Shown here piece after piece: positions 34,696 to 42,288 of a stretch of 64,000 nt of DNA. Source of the stretch: an uncultured Acidobacteriaceae bacterium (lineage in GTDB: Bacteria > Acidobacteriota > Terriglobia > Terriglobales > Acidobacteriaceae). A model generated the notes under the pieces. The model was not told where the DNA came from and ran no database searches. It saw only the letters and a list, made by a program, of their open reading frames with translations. The DNA lies in the NCBI GenBank assembly GCA_937879855.1, contig CALFMO010000043.1, positions 186,001 to 250,000 of the forward strand, in the 5' to 3' direction. The translations under genes and the position numbers were made by a program. Position 1 is the first letter of the stretch; the number at the start of each line of letters is the position of its first letter.

Positions 34696-34747
34696 AGAGA
34701 GAACCTCCACGGCCCGCGGCTTCGAGCACCGCGGGCCAGTTTTTGAG

Positions 34748-35017
34748 TCAGTTAATCGGGCCTCGAATCGCAGCGCCAATTTCCCCTAGTCGCCTTGCAA
34801 CCTCTTTCCCGCGTGGCCTTTCTTCCCCAGACCGATGCCGCGCTAGCCATGCCTCAAGTGCTGGCGAGCCCCACTCAAATCGGACATAGCACCCGAGCCT
34901 CAAATGCGGGATTCGCTCGGAAGTGGGCGTAGAAGAGCGCACCTTGCTGCGAATCCAACTCACCGGAACTCGCCACCGCTTCGCCAGTTCGACTGAATCA
35001 ATGATTTCTGGGTTCAT
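34748..35017 (-). CDS. Small excisionase-like DNA-binding protein
   Basis: An 89-residue protein beginning MNPEIIDSVELAKRWRVPVS, whose ELAKRWRVPVSWIRSKV segment reads as a winged helix-turn-helix of the excisionase/AlpA or MerR-like type. The remainder is basic. The upstream gene stops within its start (overlap 4 bases). Such proteins act as excisionases or regulators of integrase expression in mobile elements. Confidence 0.55.
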   Translation of the reverse strand: MNPEIIDSVELAKRWRVPVSWIRSKVRSSTPTSERIPHLRLGCYVRFEWGSPALEAWLARHRSGEERPRGKEVARRLGEIGAAIRGPIN

Positions 35018-35226
35018 TTCGCCGCCGCCTTTCGCGCTAGTCGCTCCGCCCGCTGGTTACGTATGCGCTCCACATCCCGAGGATTGACGCGCCAAGAGCC
35101 GCAAACCTGAATTGCCTCAACCTGTTTCTTCCAGACCCAGGCGTATCCGGAATTCAGGCACACGTCAGTTTGCTGGCACATTTGGCGGACGGTGGGCCAA
35201 TTCAGAACCTCTTCAAGTTTCGCCAT
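35014..35226 (-). CDS. Small helix-turn-helix protein, excisionase/regulator type
   Basis: A 70-residue protein beginning MAKLEEVLNWPTVRQMCQQT, with WPTVRQMCQQTDVCLNSGYAWVWKKQ resembling a helix-turn-helix and SWRVNPRDVERI after it. The ATG at 35224-35226 has GAGGTGAT seven bases upstream; an alternative ATG nine codons earlier lacks one. It is the first gene of the leftward operon, divergent from the integrase operon, with only about 46 bases between the starts. A control gene in this place is typical of integrating elements. Confidence 0.6.
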   Translation of the reverse strand: MAKLEEVLNWPTVRQMCQQTDVCLNSGYAWVWKKQVEAIQVCGSWRVNPRDVERIRNQRAERLARKAAAK

Positions 35227-35272
35227 CGGTATCACCTCTGCACTGAACTTCACTATTTACAAGTAACAGAAA
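35227..35272. promoter_or_regulatory. Divergent promoter region of the element
   Basis: The 46-base gap between the leftward operon and the integrase operon holds TTTACAAGTAAC (about 35256-35267), an AT-rich imperfect palindrome. A repressor bound here could control both directions. I cannot assign the -10 and -35 boxes with confidence. Confidence 0.35.
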
Positions 35273-36004
35273 ATGAGTTATTGTGTTGTCATGAGTAGCG
35301 TTACCGATAACAAAGCGTCAACAAAACTGAAGATTGCCCTTCCGGGCCAGATGTTGCCAGTCCTAATTGCGTGGCCAACAGAGAGGAAGGACCGCTCCGG
35401 CGCTTATATGCTGGGGGGGCTGCGACAGCTTGACCCACGTGATCTGGATCTCTACGTAACCAATAAGAAGGCGTTCGAAGCGAGGTATGGGCCCACCGAT
35501 GCCGATTCGAGGGAATTGCTCTTCGTAATTCAGATGGCCGATGCTCTCGCTGCCAGGAATCTCCCAAAACTCAAGAATGTGATGAATCGGTTTCTGGGCG
35601 CGGATGAGGCAAAGAAAAAATTGCATCTACCAGAATCGGACAGGCTCCGCCCCCCGGTTAGATTCTTTGAAGACCTCAGCACGCGGTTCAATTTCCGCGC
35701 CAGCAATGCCGCGCCCCTTGTCTACTGGTCCGACAAAGAACAACGACTGGCTTTCGGGTTGTTTTGTCGTGACATTTCGACCGCGCTGTTCCTGCTGGCA
35801 ATAGAAAAAGTTGGCGTGAGTTCGATGGGACACTGCAAGGGTTGCCATGGAGTGCTCATAGCGGACCGAGCCAACAAGAAGTTTTGTAATAGCAACTGCC
35901 GCTCGCGCTACTTCATGCGGCAACTTCGAGAAAGACAAAAGAAATCTGCTGCTAAGAAAGGGAAGGCCAAAAATGCAAAACGGAACAATCACAAAACGCG
36001 GTAG
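35273..36004 (+). CDS. CGNR-like zinc-finger protein upstream of integrase
   Basis: A 243-residue protein. Most of the length is without recognised motif (it includes LPGQMLPVLIAWPTERKDRS and DSRELLFVIQMADALAARNL). The C-terminal ~45 residues read HCKGCHGVLIADRANKKFCN SNCRSRYFMRQL, a Cys-x2-Cys...Cys-x3-Cys zinc site like that of CGNR regulators, followed by a basic tail. Start ATG at 35273 or 35291. The last 32 bases overlap the integrase start, so the two are co-transcribed. It probably regulates or assists integration. Confidence 0.6.
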   Translation: MSYCVVMSSVTDNKASTKLKIALPGQMLPVLIAWPTERKDRSGAYMLGGLRQLDPRDLDLYVTNKKAFEARYGPTDADSRELLFVIQMADALAARNLPKLKNVMNRFLGADEAKKKLHLPESDRLRPPVRFFEDLSTRFNFRASNAAPLVYWSDKEQRLAFGLFCRDISTALFLLAIEKVGVSSMGHCKGCHGVLIADRANKKFCNSNCRSRYFMRQLRERQKKSAAKKGKAKNAKRNNHKTR

Positions 36005-37229
36005 CAACTGGTATGTGAGGTACTGGGAAAAGCGGAACATCAACGGGACAGTCGAACAGAAGCGCGTATCCCACTGCCTCGGCGCGGTCACCACTCGTGG
36101 AAAACATCCGCCCGCCGACATCAAAGACGCAGCCGCCGAACATATGTCCACAATCCACGGTGAAAAGATTCCCGGCGAGCGCGTTACGACTCTCGGGGAA
36201 TTTATGGAATCCGTCTATCTGCCGTGGATCAAAGAGCACAAGCGCCCTAGCACGGCCCGAGGATACGCGGACATCTGGGAGCATCATCTAGAGCCGTTAT
36301 GCGCTGGCGCATGGCTAAAAAACGTTCGCACGTTCCACGTTCAAGGATGGCTCAATTCAATTGCGAAAGACGGCCTGAGCCGCAACACCTTGAAACATAT
36401 CAAGAGCGTAATCAGCGCGATTTTCAAACTGGCGAAGCAACAGGATTATTTTCAGGGCGAGAATCCGGCAAAGGATACCGCCGTCAATCCTGCGGCGACG
36501 GCTCCGGAAGAAACCTATGCTTACAGCTTCGAGGAAGTGAATGCAATCTTGGCCCACATTCCGGAGCCATCGGCAACCGCATTTGCCGTGGCTGCCTATA
36601 CAGGGCTCCGCATTGGGGAAATCGAGGGTCTGCGTTGGGAAGATTTCGCGAACGGAGAAATTCAGGTTTCACGATCCGTCTGGAATGGGAAGGAAACCGG
36701 ACCTAAGACGCAAAAGAGCGCAGCGCCTGTTCCAGTGATTCGCCAACTTTCCGAGCGTTTGGAACTGCATCGGCTGCGCTGCAAAAAGGCCGACAGTGAT
36801 CCGGAGAGCAACGGGCCGAAGATTGGGCCGATGTTCGTCACCAGCAAAGGCACACGGCAGAGCATGAACAATCTATTAAAGCGCTCGATCCTGCCCGCGC
36901 TGAATCGCTGCGAAACCTGCCACAAACCAGAGGGAGAATGCGACAAAAAAAATGCGCACGATTACGTGCGCGATGCTTCCCTTCCCGAATGGCACGGCTG
37001 GCACGCTTGCCGCCGTGGTCTGGGAAGTAACCTCTATCGGCTCGGAGTTCCGGACATGGTTATCCAGCGAATTTTGCGCCATGCGAACGTCAGCACGACA
37101 ACGGGCTATTACATCAAGTCGTCAGCGGATGACGTGCGTAGCGCTATGACGAAACTCGAAAACAATGTCCCGCAAACCGATTTGGACACCGTTTGGACAC
37201 CTAAACTGGTTTCGTCGCGTCGTATGTAA
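35973..37229 (+). CDS. int: Tyrosine site-specific recombinase (integrase)
   Basis: A 418-residue phage-type integrase acting at the tRNA-Arg site. N-terminal arm- and core-binding domains cover about 1-180. The catalytic domain shows Arg213 in TGLRIGEIEGLRW, the His344-x2-Arg347 pair in WHGWHACRRGLGSNL, His370 in ILRHANVSTTTGYY and the nucleophile Tyr at 379/380. Between Arg213 and His344 it has an unusual Cys cluster (CETCHKPEGEC, residues 313-323), possibly a zinc site. The 3' end carries two TTGGACACC repeats. The gene ends 10 bases before attR, the usual order for tRNA-targeting elements. Confidence 0.94.
   Translation: MQNGTITKRGSNWYVRYWEKRNINGTVEQKRVSHCLGAVTTRGKHPPADIKDAAAEHMSTIHGEKIPGERVTTLGEFMESVYLPWIKEHKRPSTARGYADIWEHHLEPLCAGAWLKNVRTFHVQGWLNSIAKDGLSRNTLKHIKSVISAIFKLAKQQDYFQGENPAKDTAVNPAATAPEETYAYSFEEVNAILAHIPEPSATAFAVAAYTGLRIGEIEGLRWEDFANGEIQVSRSVWNGKETGPKTQKSAAPVPVIRQLSERLELHRLRCKKADSDPESNGPKIGPMFVTSKGTRQSMNNLLKRSILPALNRCETCHKPEGECDKKNAHDYVRDASLPEWHGWHACRRGLGSNLYRLGVPDMVIQRILRHANVSTTTGYYIKSSADDVRSAMTKLENNVPQTDLDTVWTPKLVSSRRM
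37182..37201. repeat. Paired TTGGACACC repeats near the right end of the element
   Basis: Two TTGGACACC copies, 11 bases apart (37182 and 37193), inside the last codons of the integrase gene and 38 bases before attR. They match the three at the left end (27018-27049). Paired direct repeats one helical turn apart near both ends of an integrated element are typical of integrase arm-type sites. Confidence 0.55.
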
Positions 37230-37238
37230 TTGAAAGTA

Positions 37239-37284
37239 ATGGTAGCCCCGGGCAGAGTCGAACTGCCGACCTTCGGTTTAGGAA
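37239..37284. repeat. attR: 46-bp repeat forming the 3' half of the tRNA
   Basis: Identical to 26890-26935. Because the tRNA runs leftwards, the element supplies its 3' half and leaves the gene intact, which is the normal way tRNA-integrating elements avoid harming the host. Confidence 0.92.
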
Positions 37285-37316
37285 ACCGCTGCTCTATCCA
37301 TCTGAGCTACGGGGCC
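37240..37316 (-). tRNA. tRNA-Arg (anticodon CCT)
   Basis: Read on the minus strand the 77-base RNA starts GGCCCCGTAGCTCAGATGG, has a D-arm (GCTC...GAGC), an anticodon loop TTCCTAA giving CCT, a T-arm with GTTCGACTC, and ends GGGGCTA with an encoded CCA. The acceptor GGCCCCG pairs with CGGGGCT apart from one G-T. It reads the rare Arg codon AGG. The element is inserted at its 3' half. Confidence 0.93.
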
Positions 37317-37392
37317 ACGGCGACGCTACCTGACATTGTAGATTAGTTTACCGATTCAGTCGGCTGTCTTGCCTACTCCTGCCAGTGTGTTA

Positions 37393-38433
37393 TTACGCCG
37401 ACTGAAGTGGCAACTTCCAGTCTCTGGCGGACACATGTCCGGCGTGAATCCAGGCAAAACGGGTTATGAGCGATCCCGCAATTGCCGACCACGCGGCCCA
37501 GCGACGCAACGAGGTCGATCTCCGTTTCCCTCCAAACAGACTTGCAACCCGCAGGAGAGCGGGAACGGGTCCAGAAAGCGCTCCGCCAGCGCGCGTGACC
37601 CACCCACTGGCGCCATGTTTCAAAGGCTCGAGATGGGAATGCGAACGGCTTTCAATGCGCAGGCCTTCCAAACCCTCGAAGAAGGCTGCGCCGAGTCCGA
37701 GAGCCTGCAAGGCTCGGCTCTTTCGGTGGCCCATCAATTCCAGAATTCCGACAGCGGCACCCAGGCCCGAGGCCGCAAAATGGAGCGGAAGGTCTGCTGC
37801 GTTACGATTCCATACCGGAATTGCGGTGGCCCCGATCAGCACGCCTGTGTAGTTCGAGAACGGAAGTCCGAAAGCGAGCGATGCTGCCGATCCCGCATTT
37901 TCCAGTACACGCACCGGCAAGGAAGGGCCATAGCGGTCGCTCAGGAATCCAGCGAACGCAGCCGCGGCAGCGGCGCTGGAAAAACCTAAAAGCGTCCAAA
38001 CCCCAACCGACATTGGGCTCTGAGGCTTGAAGACGCGCAACATGGCCAGGAAGCGCTCGGGGCGGCCCAAGTCCGCAATTAGGAGAGCAGGCGAAATCAC
38101 AGATCCGGCGGCTGCGATCCAACGCGCGTGTCGAACCAACTCACGATCCGCGCCAGTGTAGTCAGCAATTGCACCGACGACGCCGGCGGCGCCAGCGGCG
38201 CCGCCGAGGAAGAAGTACAGCGGAATTTCCCAAGTCCAGGGTGGTTGCTTCAGCAGCGGGATTCCGTAGTAGCCAGTCTCTGCTGTGGCCTGCGGGAATG
38301 GCGCTCCCTGAGGACGCGCGGCGATCACCTGCAGTTGGCCGCGCTTTTCTGCTTCTCGCCGGATTTCATCCAGCCGATGTTCTCGTTCGAAATTTAGAGT
38401 TTCCTCGGGAGGGGTTCGAACCGGATCGCTCAT
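37393..38433 (-). CDS. NrfD/PsrC-like membrane subunit, orphan
   Basis: A 346-residue membrane protein. About eight helices include PWTWEIPLYFFLGGAAGAAGVVGA and LGRPERFLAMLRVFKPQSPM, as in NrfD/PsrC subunits that pass electrons between quinones and iron-sulfur partners. No 4Fe-4S ferredoxin or molybdopterin gene is next to it, which is odd for this family. The ATG at 38431-38433 has GGAAAGGAAG upstream; the N-terminal ~60 residues are hydrophilic. The gene ends only 76 bases from the mobile element's tRNA, so neighbouring partners may have been lost or lie elsewhere. Confidence 0.75.
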   Translation of the reverse strand: MSDPVRTPPEETLNFEREHRLDEIRREAEKRGQLQVIAARPQGAPFPQATAETGYYGIPLLKQPPWTWEIPLYFFLGGAAGAAGVVGAIADYTGADRELVRHARWIAAAGSVISPALLIADLGRPERFLAMLRVFKPQSPMSVGVWTLLGFSSAAAAAAFAGFLSDRYGPSLPVRVLENAGSAASLAFGLPFSNYTGVLIGATAIPVWNRNAADLPLHFAASGLGAAVGILELMGHRKSRALQALGLGAAFFEGLEGLRIESRSHSHLEPLKHGASGWVTRAGGALSGPVPALLRVASLFGGKRRSTSLRRWAAWSAIAGSLITRFAWIHAGHVSARDWKLPLQSA

Positions 38434-38802
38434 CTTACTTCCTTTCCATCGAACAAGAATGCCAACAGCGTTCCCCCAAGAAGCAATCCTGCGGCTTTCA
38501 TCAACCGCCTCACGATCCCCTCGCCGAACCACTGTTAATCCGCAAACGCTGCTCCAGTGAACACGGTATTGATTCAGAGCAGCGTGCGTCCGAATCTACA
38601 AGTGGAGAGATGAGTTTTTGCCAAAAGAGGTGGGCAGGAAGTCTTAAATTTATCGCTGATTTGTGAGTCAGCATGAACGGCTCGTGGACCTCGTTCAGCC
38701 CTTCTTTACAGGCCCAACATTTCCCGCCTCGATATGGACTGCCGTGTTTCGGATTGCATCTGAGTAACGGCGCGGATGATTGAGATTCACATGGAGGACC
38801 TT
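38434..38802. other. Intergenic region between divergent genes
   Basis: About 370 bases separate the orphan NrfD-like gene and the TPP-enzyme gene. No supported gene or RNA is visible on either strand; promoters for both must lie here. Confidence 0.4.
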
Positions 38803-40551
38803 ATGACAGCAGCCGATGTATTAGTTGAGACCTTGTTGGACTGGGGCGTGGAAGTTATTTTTGGGCTTCCGGGTGACGGAATTAACGGCATCGTAGAAGC
38901 TCTCAGGACGCATGAAGACAAGATTCGATTCATTCAGGTGCGCCATGAAGAAGCCGCTGCGTTCATGGCATGTGGGTACGCCAAGTTCACGGGGAAGTTA
39001 GGCGTCTGTCTCGCCACTTCGGGTCCTGGTGGTATTCACCTTCTGAACGGGCTTTACGATGCCAAGCTAGACACCCAGCCAGTATTGGCCATCACAGGTC
39101 TTCAGTTTCACGATCTCATCGGCACATTTACTCAGCAGGATGTGGCGCTCGACAAACTGTTTATGGATGTCGCAGTGTTTAACGAACGCATCATGGGCCC
39201 AACGCATGTGGAGAATATTACCGACTTGGCGTGTCGGACCGCCCTTGCCTACCATGGGGTATCTCACATCACTTTCCCGGTTGACCTTCAGGAAAAAGAG
39301 GTCAAGAAAAAACAGGCTTCGAGCCGCAATATTCCACACCATACGTCTGACGTCGACGCGCGCAGTGCACGCCTTCCGAATCGCGCTGATCTGGAACGAG
39401 CGGCCGAAATTCTCAATCAAGGAGAGAAGGTTGTGATTCTAGCCGGTCGTGGCGCATTGAATGCAACCGATGAATTGGAACAAACTGCTGAGCTGTTGGC
39501 TGCGCCAATCGTGAAAGCGTTACTCGGAAAAGCCGCCGTGCCAGACGACAGCCCATACACGACAGGCGGCATCGGCCTTCTCGGAACCAAACCTTCCCAG
39601 GAAGCGTTGGAGGATTGCGACACGTTATTGATGGTGGGAACGTCATTCCCCTACATCGAATTCATGCCGAAACCCGGGCAGGCAAAAGGCATCCAGATCG
39701 AACTCGACCCAAAACGCATTGGACTTCGTTATCCAGTGGAAGTCGGATTGGTCGGCGACAGTCGAAATACATTGCGCGAGCTGATTCCACTTCTGAAGCG
39801 CAAAGAGAACCGGAAATTCCTTCAGGCAGCTCAGGCTGGAATGAAAGACTGGTGGGAACTGATGGAGAAACGTGCCACCCGGCGCGACATGCCCATGAAG
39901 CCACAGGTTGTGGCGTGGGAACTTGGCAAGCGGTTACGTAATGACGCAATCGTCAGTTGCGATAGCGGCACAATCGCAACCTGGTGGGCACGGCATATTT
40001 TGGCGCGTCGCGGCCAGATGCACACGCTCTCCGGAAATTTGGCCACGATGGCGCCGGGCCTGCCGTACACGATTGCTGCACAGATTGCCTTCCCCAACCG
40101 TCAGTGCGTGGCATTTGTCGGCGATGGCGGTTTCTCCATGCTTATGGCGGATTTCGTGACCGCCGTGAAGTACAAGTTGCCAATCAAAGTGGTCATCATC
40201 AAGAACAACACGCTCGGACAAATCAAGTGGGAGCAGATGGTGTTTCTGGGAAACCCCGAGTACGGCGTTGATCTGCACCCTATTGATTTCGCGGCTTTCG
40301 CCCATGCCTGTGGCGGTGTCGGCTTCAGCGTTGAGGATCCCGCTGAGTGCGGACGGGCCTTGGACGAGTTTCTTGCCGCTCCAGGACCTGCCGTGTTGCA
40401 AGCGACGGTCGATCCATTCGAGCCGCCGATGCCGGCGAAGGTTAAGGCAGAACAAGCATTGCACTTCGCAGAATCATTGGCTCGTGGAGAGCCGAACAGA
40501 AAGAAAATCGCTCTCACCACACTTTCCGACCAGGTGCGCGAACTCATTTAG
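38803..40551 (+). CDS. Thiamine-pyrophosphate enzyme, pyruvate oxidase/acetolactate synthase-like
   Basis: A 582-residue TPP enzyme. The N-terminal TPP-binding domain carries the catalytic Glu in RHEEAAAFMA (Glu49/50), the middle domain binds nucleotide or FAD, and the C-terminal domain has the cofactor motif VGDGGFSMLMADFVTAVKY followed by IKNN. The best family match by pattern is pyruvate oxidase or dehydrogenase (quinone), as in PoxB. The ATG at 38803 has a strong AGGAGGA-like site upstream (ATGGAGGACCTT), which makes it preferable to the earlier ATG at 38776. It precedes the SDR gene by about 30 bases. Confidence 0.88.
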   Translation: MTAADVLVETLLDWGVEVIFGLPGDGINGIVEALRTHEDKIRFIQVRHEEAAAFMACGYAKFTGKLGVCLATSGPGGIHLLNGLYDAKLDTQPVLAITGLQFHDLIGTFTQQDVALDKLFMDVAVFNERIMGPTHVENITDLACRTALAYHGVSHITFPVDLQEKEVKKKQASSRNIPHHTSDVDARSARLPNRADLERAAEILNQGEKVVILAGRGALNATDELEQTAELLAAPIVKALLGKAAVPDDSPYTTGGIGLLGTKPSQEALEDCDTLLMVGTSFPYIEFMPKPGQAKGIQIELDPKRIGLRYPVEVGLVGDSRNTLRELIPLLKRKENRKFLQAAQAGMKDWWELMEKRATRRDMPMKPQVVAWELGKRLRNDAIVSCDSGTIATWWARHILARRGQMHTLSGNLATMAPGLPYTIAAQIAFPNRQCVAFVGDGGFSMLMADFVTAVKYKLPIKVVIIKNNTLGQIKWEQMVFLGNPEYGVDLHPIDFAAFAHACGGVGFSVEDPAECGRALDEFLAAPGPAVLQATVDPFEPPMPAKVKAEQALHFAESLARGEPNRKKIALTTLSDQVRELI

Positions 40552-40580
40552 CTCACCAGTCAGAAACGGACGGTTACGAA

Positions 40581-41566
40581 TTGACCAATGAAGTTGTTGT
40601 GATCACCGGAGCATCGGCGGCTTAGGCAGGGCCACGGCACGAGAGTTCGGAAGACATGGCGCCAAAGTCGGTCTCATCGCACGTGGCGTCGACGGACTCG
40701 AGGCTGCGAAGCGCGAGATCGAATCGGCAGGCGGAAGTGCAATGGTGCTTCCTCGGGACGTCGCCGATGCCAGCAGCGTTGAGAAAGCCGCCGCCGCGAT
40801 CGAAAACGAGTTTGGACCGATCGATATCTGGGTAAACAACGCGATGGCTTCAGTGTTTTCTCCGGTGAAAGAAATGCAACCGGAGGAATACAAGCGGGTC
40901 ACCGAGGTTACATACCTTGGAGTTGTGTACGGCACGCTCGCTGCTTTGAAACGCATGTTGCCGAGGGATCGAGGAACTATTGTCCAAGTCGGTTCCGCAC
41001 TGGTATATCGAAGCATTCCTCTTCAATCCGCATACTGCGCAGCCAAGCACGCCATTGCTGGGTTCACGGATTCATTACGCTGCGAACTGATCCACGACAA
41101 GAGCAATGTTCGGGTGACGATGGTTCAGATGCCCGCTTTGAACACGCCGCAGTTTGGGTGGGTTAAGAGTCGTTTGAAGTATAAGGCTCAACCCGTGCCG
41201 CCTATCTTCCAGCCGGAAGTAGGCGCAAGAGCCATCTATTGGGCTGCACACCATTCCCGGCGGGAAATTTATGCCGGCTGGCCGACGGTAGAGGCCATTG
41301 TTGGCAATAAACTCGCACCCGGCTTGCTTGACCGTTATTTAGGAAAAACCGGATTTGATTCGCAGCAAACGTCCGAGCCAGAGGACCCTAACCGACCAAA
41401 TAACTTGTGGGAACCGTTGACAGGCGATCATGGCGCGCACGGAGCCTTCGACCGCCGAGCAGACAAAATCAGTTGGGAACTTCAAGCAAGCCTTCGCCGC
41501 CGTTGGATCGGCGCCGGCCTGGCCGCCATCGCAGCCGCAGTATTGCTTGCTTCGAAGCATGCCTGA
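40581..41566 (+). pseudogene. SDR-family oxidoreductase with frameshift in the glycine motif
   Basis: A short-chain dehydrogenase/reductase. The N-terminus TNEVVVITGAS is read from 40581, and the rest (GLGRATAREFGRHGAKVGLI, then the catalytic Tyr/Lys in SAYCAAKHAIAGF) is in another frame. At 40612-40620 the sequence lacks one G, so GASGGLGRA becomes GASAA-stop. The second part stays open to 41566 (nearly 320 codons), including a hydrophobic C-terminal tail. It may be a recent mutation, or a sequencing/assembly error in a G-rich run. The adjacent TPP enzyme suggests one operon. Confidence 0.8.
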
Positions 41567-41703
41567 ACACCTCTCAAAGAGTCGAGGCGGGAGCGATGAC
41601 GGCCTTTTGCTGTCAGCTCGCGCAATTGCCGTCTGGAGAGTGGACGAGCACACCTCCACCTCGAGCGGTCTTTTCCTTGATCAGAAAAAGAAGGCGCGAT
41701 ATT

Positions 41704-41946
41704 TCAGCAGTTGTTGGTTGCGCCGAGTCTGCGTTGGAGTCGCACCAGGATCGAACTGAACCAATTTCCGGTGAGACGGACTACGCCCGCGGTTTTGAAG
41801 CTGGATATTGTTTTGCGCACGTAGCACTCTTCATGAACACCCCTTCCCTGCTCATCGGTCCTGCTGGTTTCGAGTGGGAGAGGGATTGCGCAGATCGAGC
41901 ACACGGTACTTTGTCTCGACAAGTAATAAGAGGTAGGGCCTGTCAT
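41704..41946 (-). CDS. Small Cys-rich protein, conserved hypothetical
   Basis: An 80-residue protein. CSICAIPLPLETSRTDEQGR ...VHEECYVRK reads as a small zinc ribbon (Cys-x2-Cys and His/Cys-containing second pair). The 3' half is basic and helical (GVVRLTGNWFSSILVRLQRR). Function unknown. AAGGAGGA, nine bases upstream of the ATG at 41944-41946, is a near-ideal ribosome-binding site, so it is very likely translated. It faces the SDR gene convergently. Confidence 0.7.
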   Translation of the reverse strand: MTGPTSYYLSRQSTVCSICAIPLPLETSRTDEQGRGVHEECYVRKTISSFKTAGVVRLTGNWFSSILVRLQRRLGATNNC

Positions 41947-42288
41947 AGCATTGTCCTCCTTACGGACTACGGGATTAACAGGCAAAAGACGGCAATACCG
42001 AGTGCAATTGGGGTACCAATCCCTCCACCGCTGCGCAAACCCGACTCTGACAGCAGGTTACGAAGATTGAGCGAATTTTGCAGACCCCCCCATGGCGGAA
42101 GAAGGAAGAAAGAAATTCAAGGTTTGGAACATTCGTCCAAGGAAATTCCTGTACGCAAATTGTTGCAAAGCTCGAAGAAAGAAGCGGAAGTTTGGTACCT
42201 GTTTTTTGAATCTGTCGTATTAAGATTCAAATTAAAACATTGAGCAGACGGGGCGTTGGTTCGACGGACCTTGCAAAGGAGAACAACC
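41947..42288. other. Intergenic region without a recognised gene
   Basis: About 340 bases between divergent genes. It contains a C-run (around 42083) and TTGAATCTGTCG, AT-rich near 42225, but no clear promoter elements or RNA. Longer open frames across it are shadows. Confidence 0.35.

Larger units (their letters stand above)
26890..37284. mobile_element. Integrated mobile element of about 10.35 kb in a tRNA-Arg gene
   Basis: Identical 46-bp direct repeats lie at 26890-26935 and 37239-37284. The right copy is the 3' half of an intact tRNA-Arg(CCT); the left copy is an isolated fragment. A tyrosine integrase gene ends 10 bases before the right copy. Inside are a leftward replication set (HTH proteins, SSB, CHC2 zinc protein, RepA-like helicase), an iteron-like AT-rich segment and about nine small unknown genes, some with a phage flavour. 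No capsid, portal, terminase, conjugation or resistance gene is recognisable. It could be a phage satellite, a decayed prophage or a replicating integrative element. Confidence 0.88.

Noticed and set aside
41407..42243. 278-codon frame after the SDR.
   Set aside because: Antisense/shadow of the SDR tail and of the 80-residue gene; no domain.
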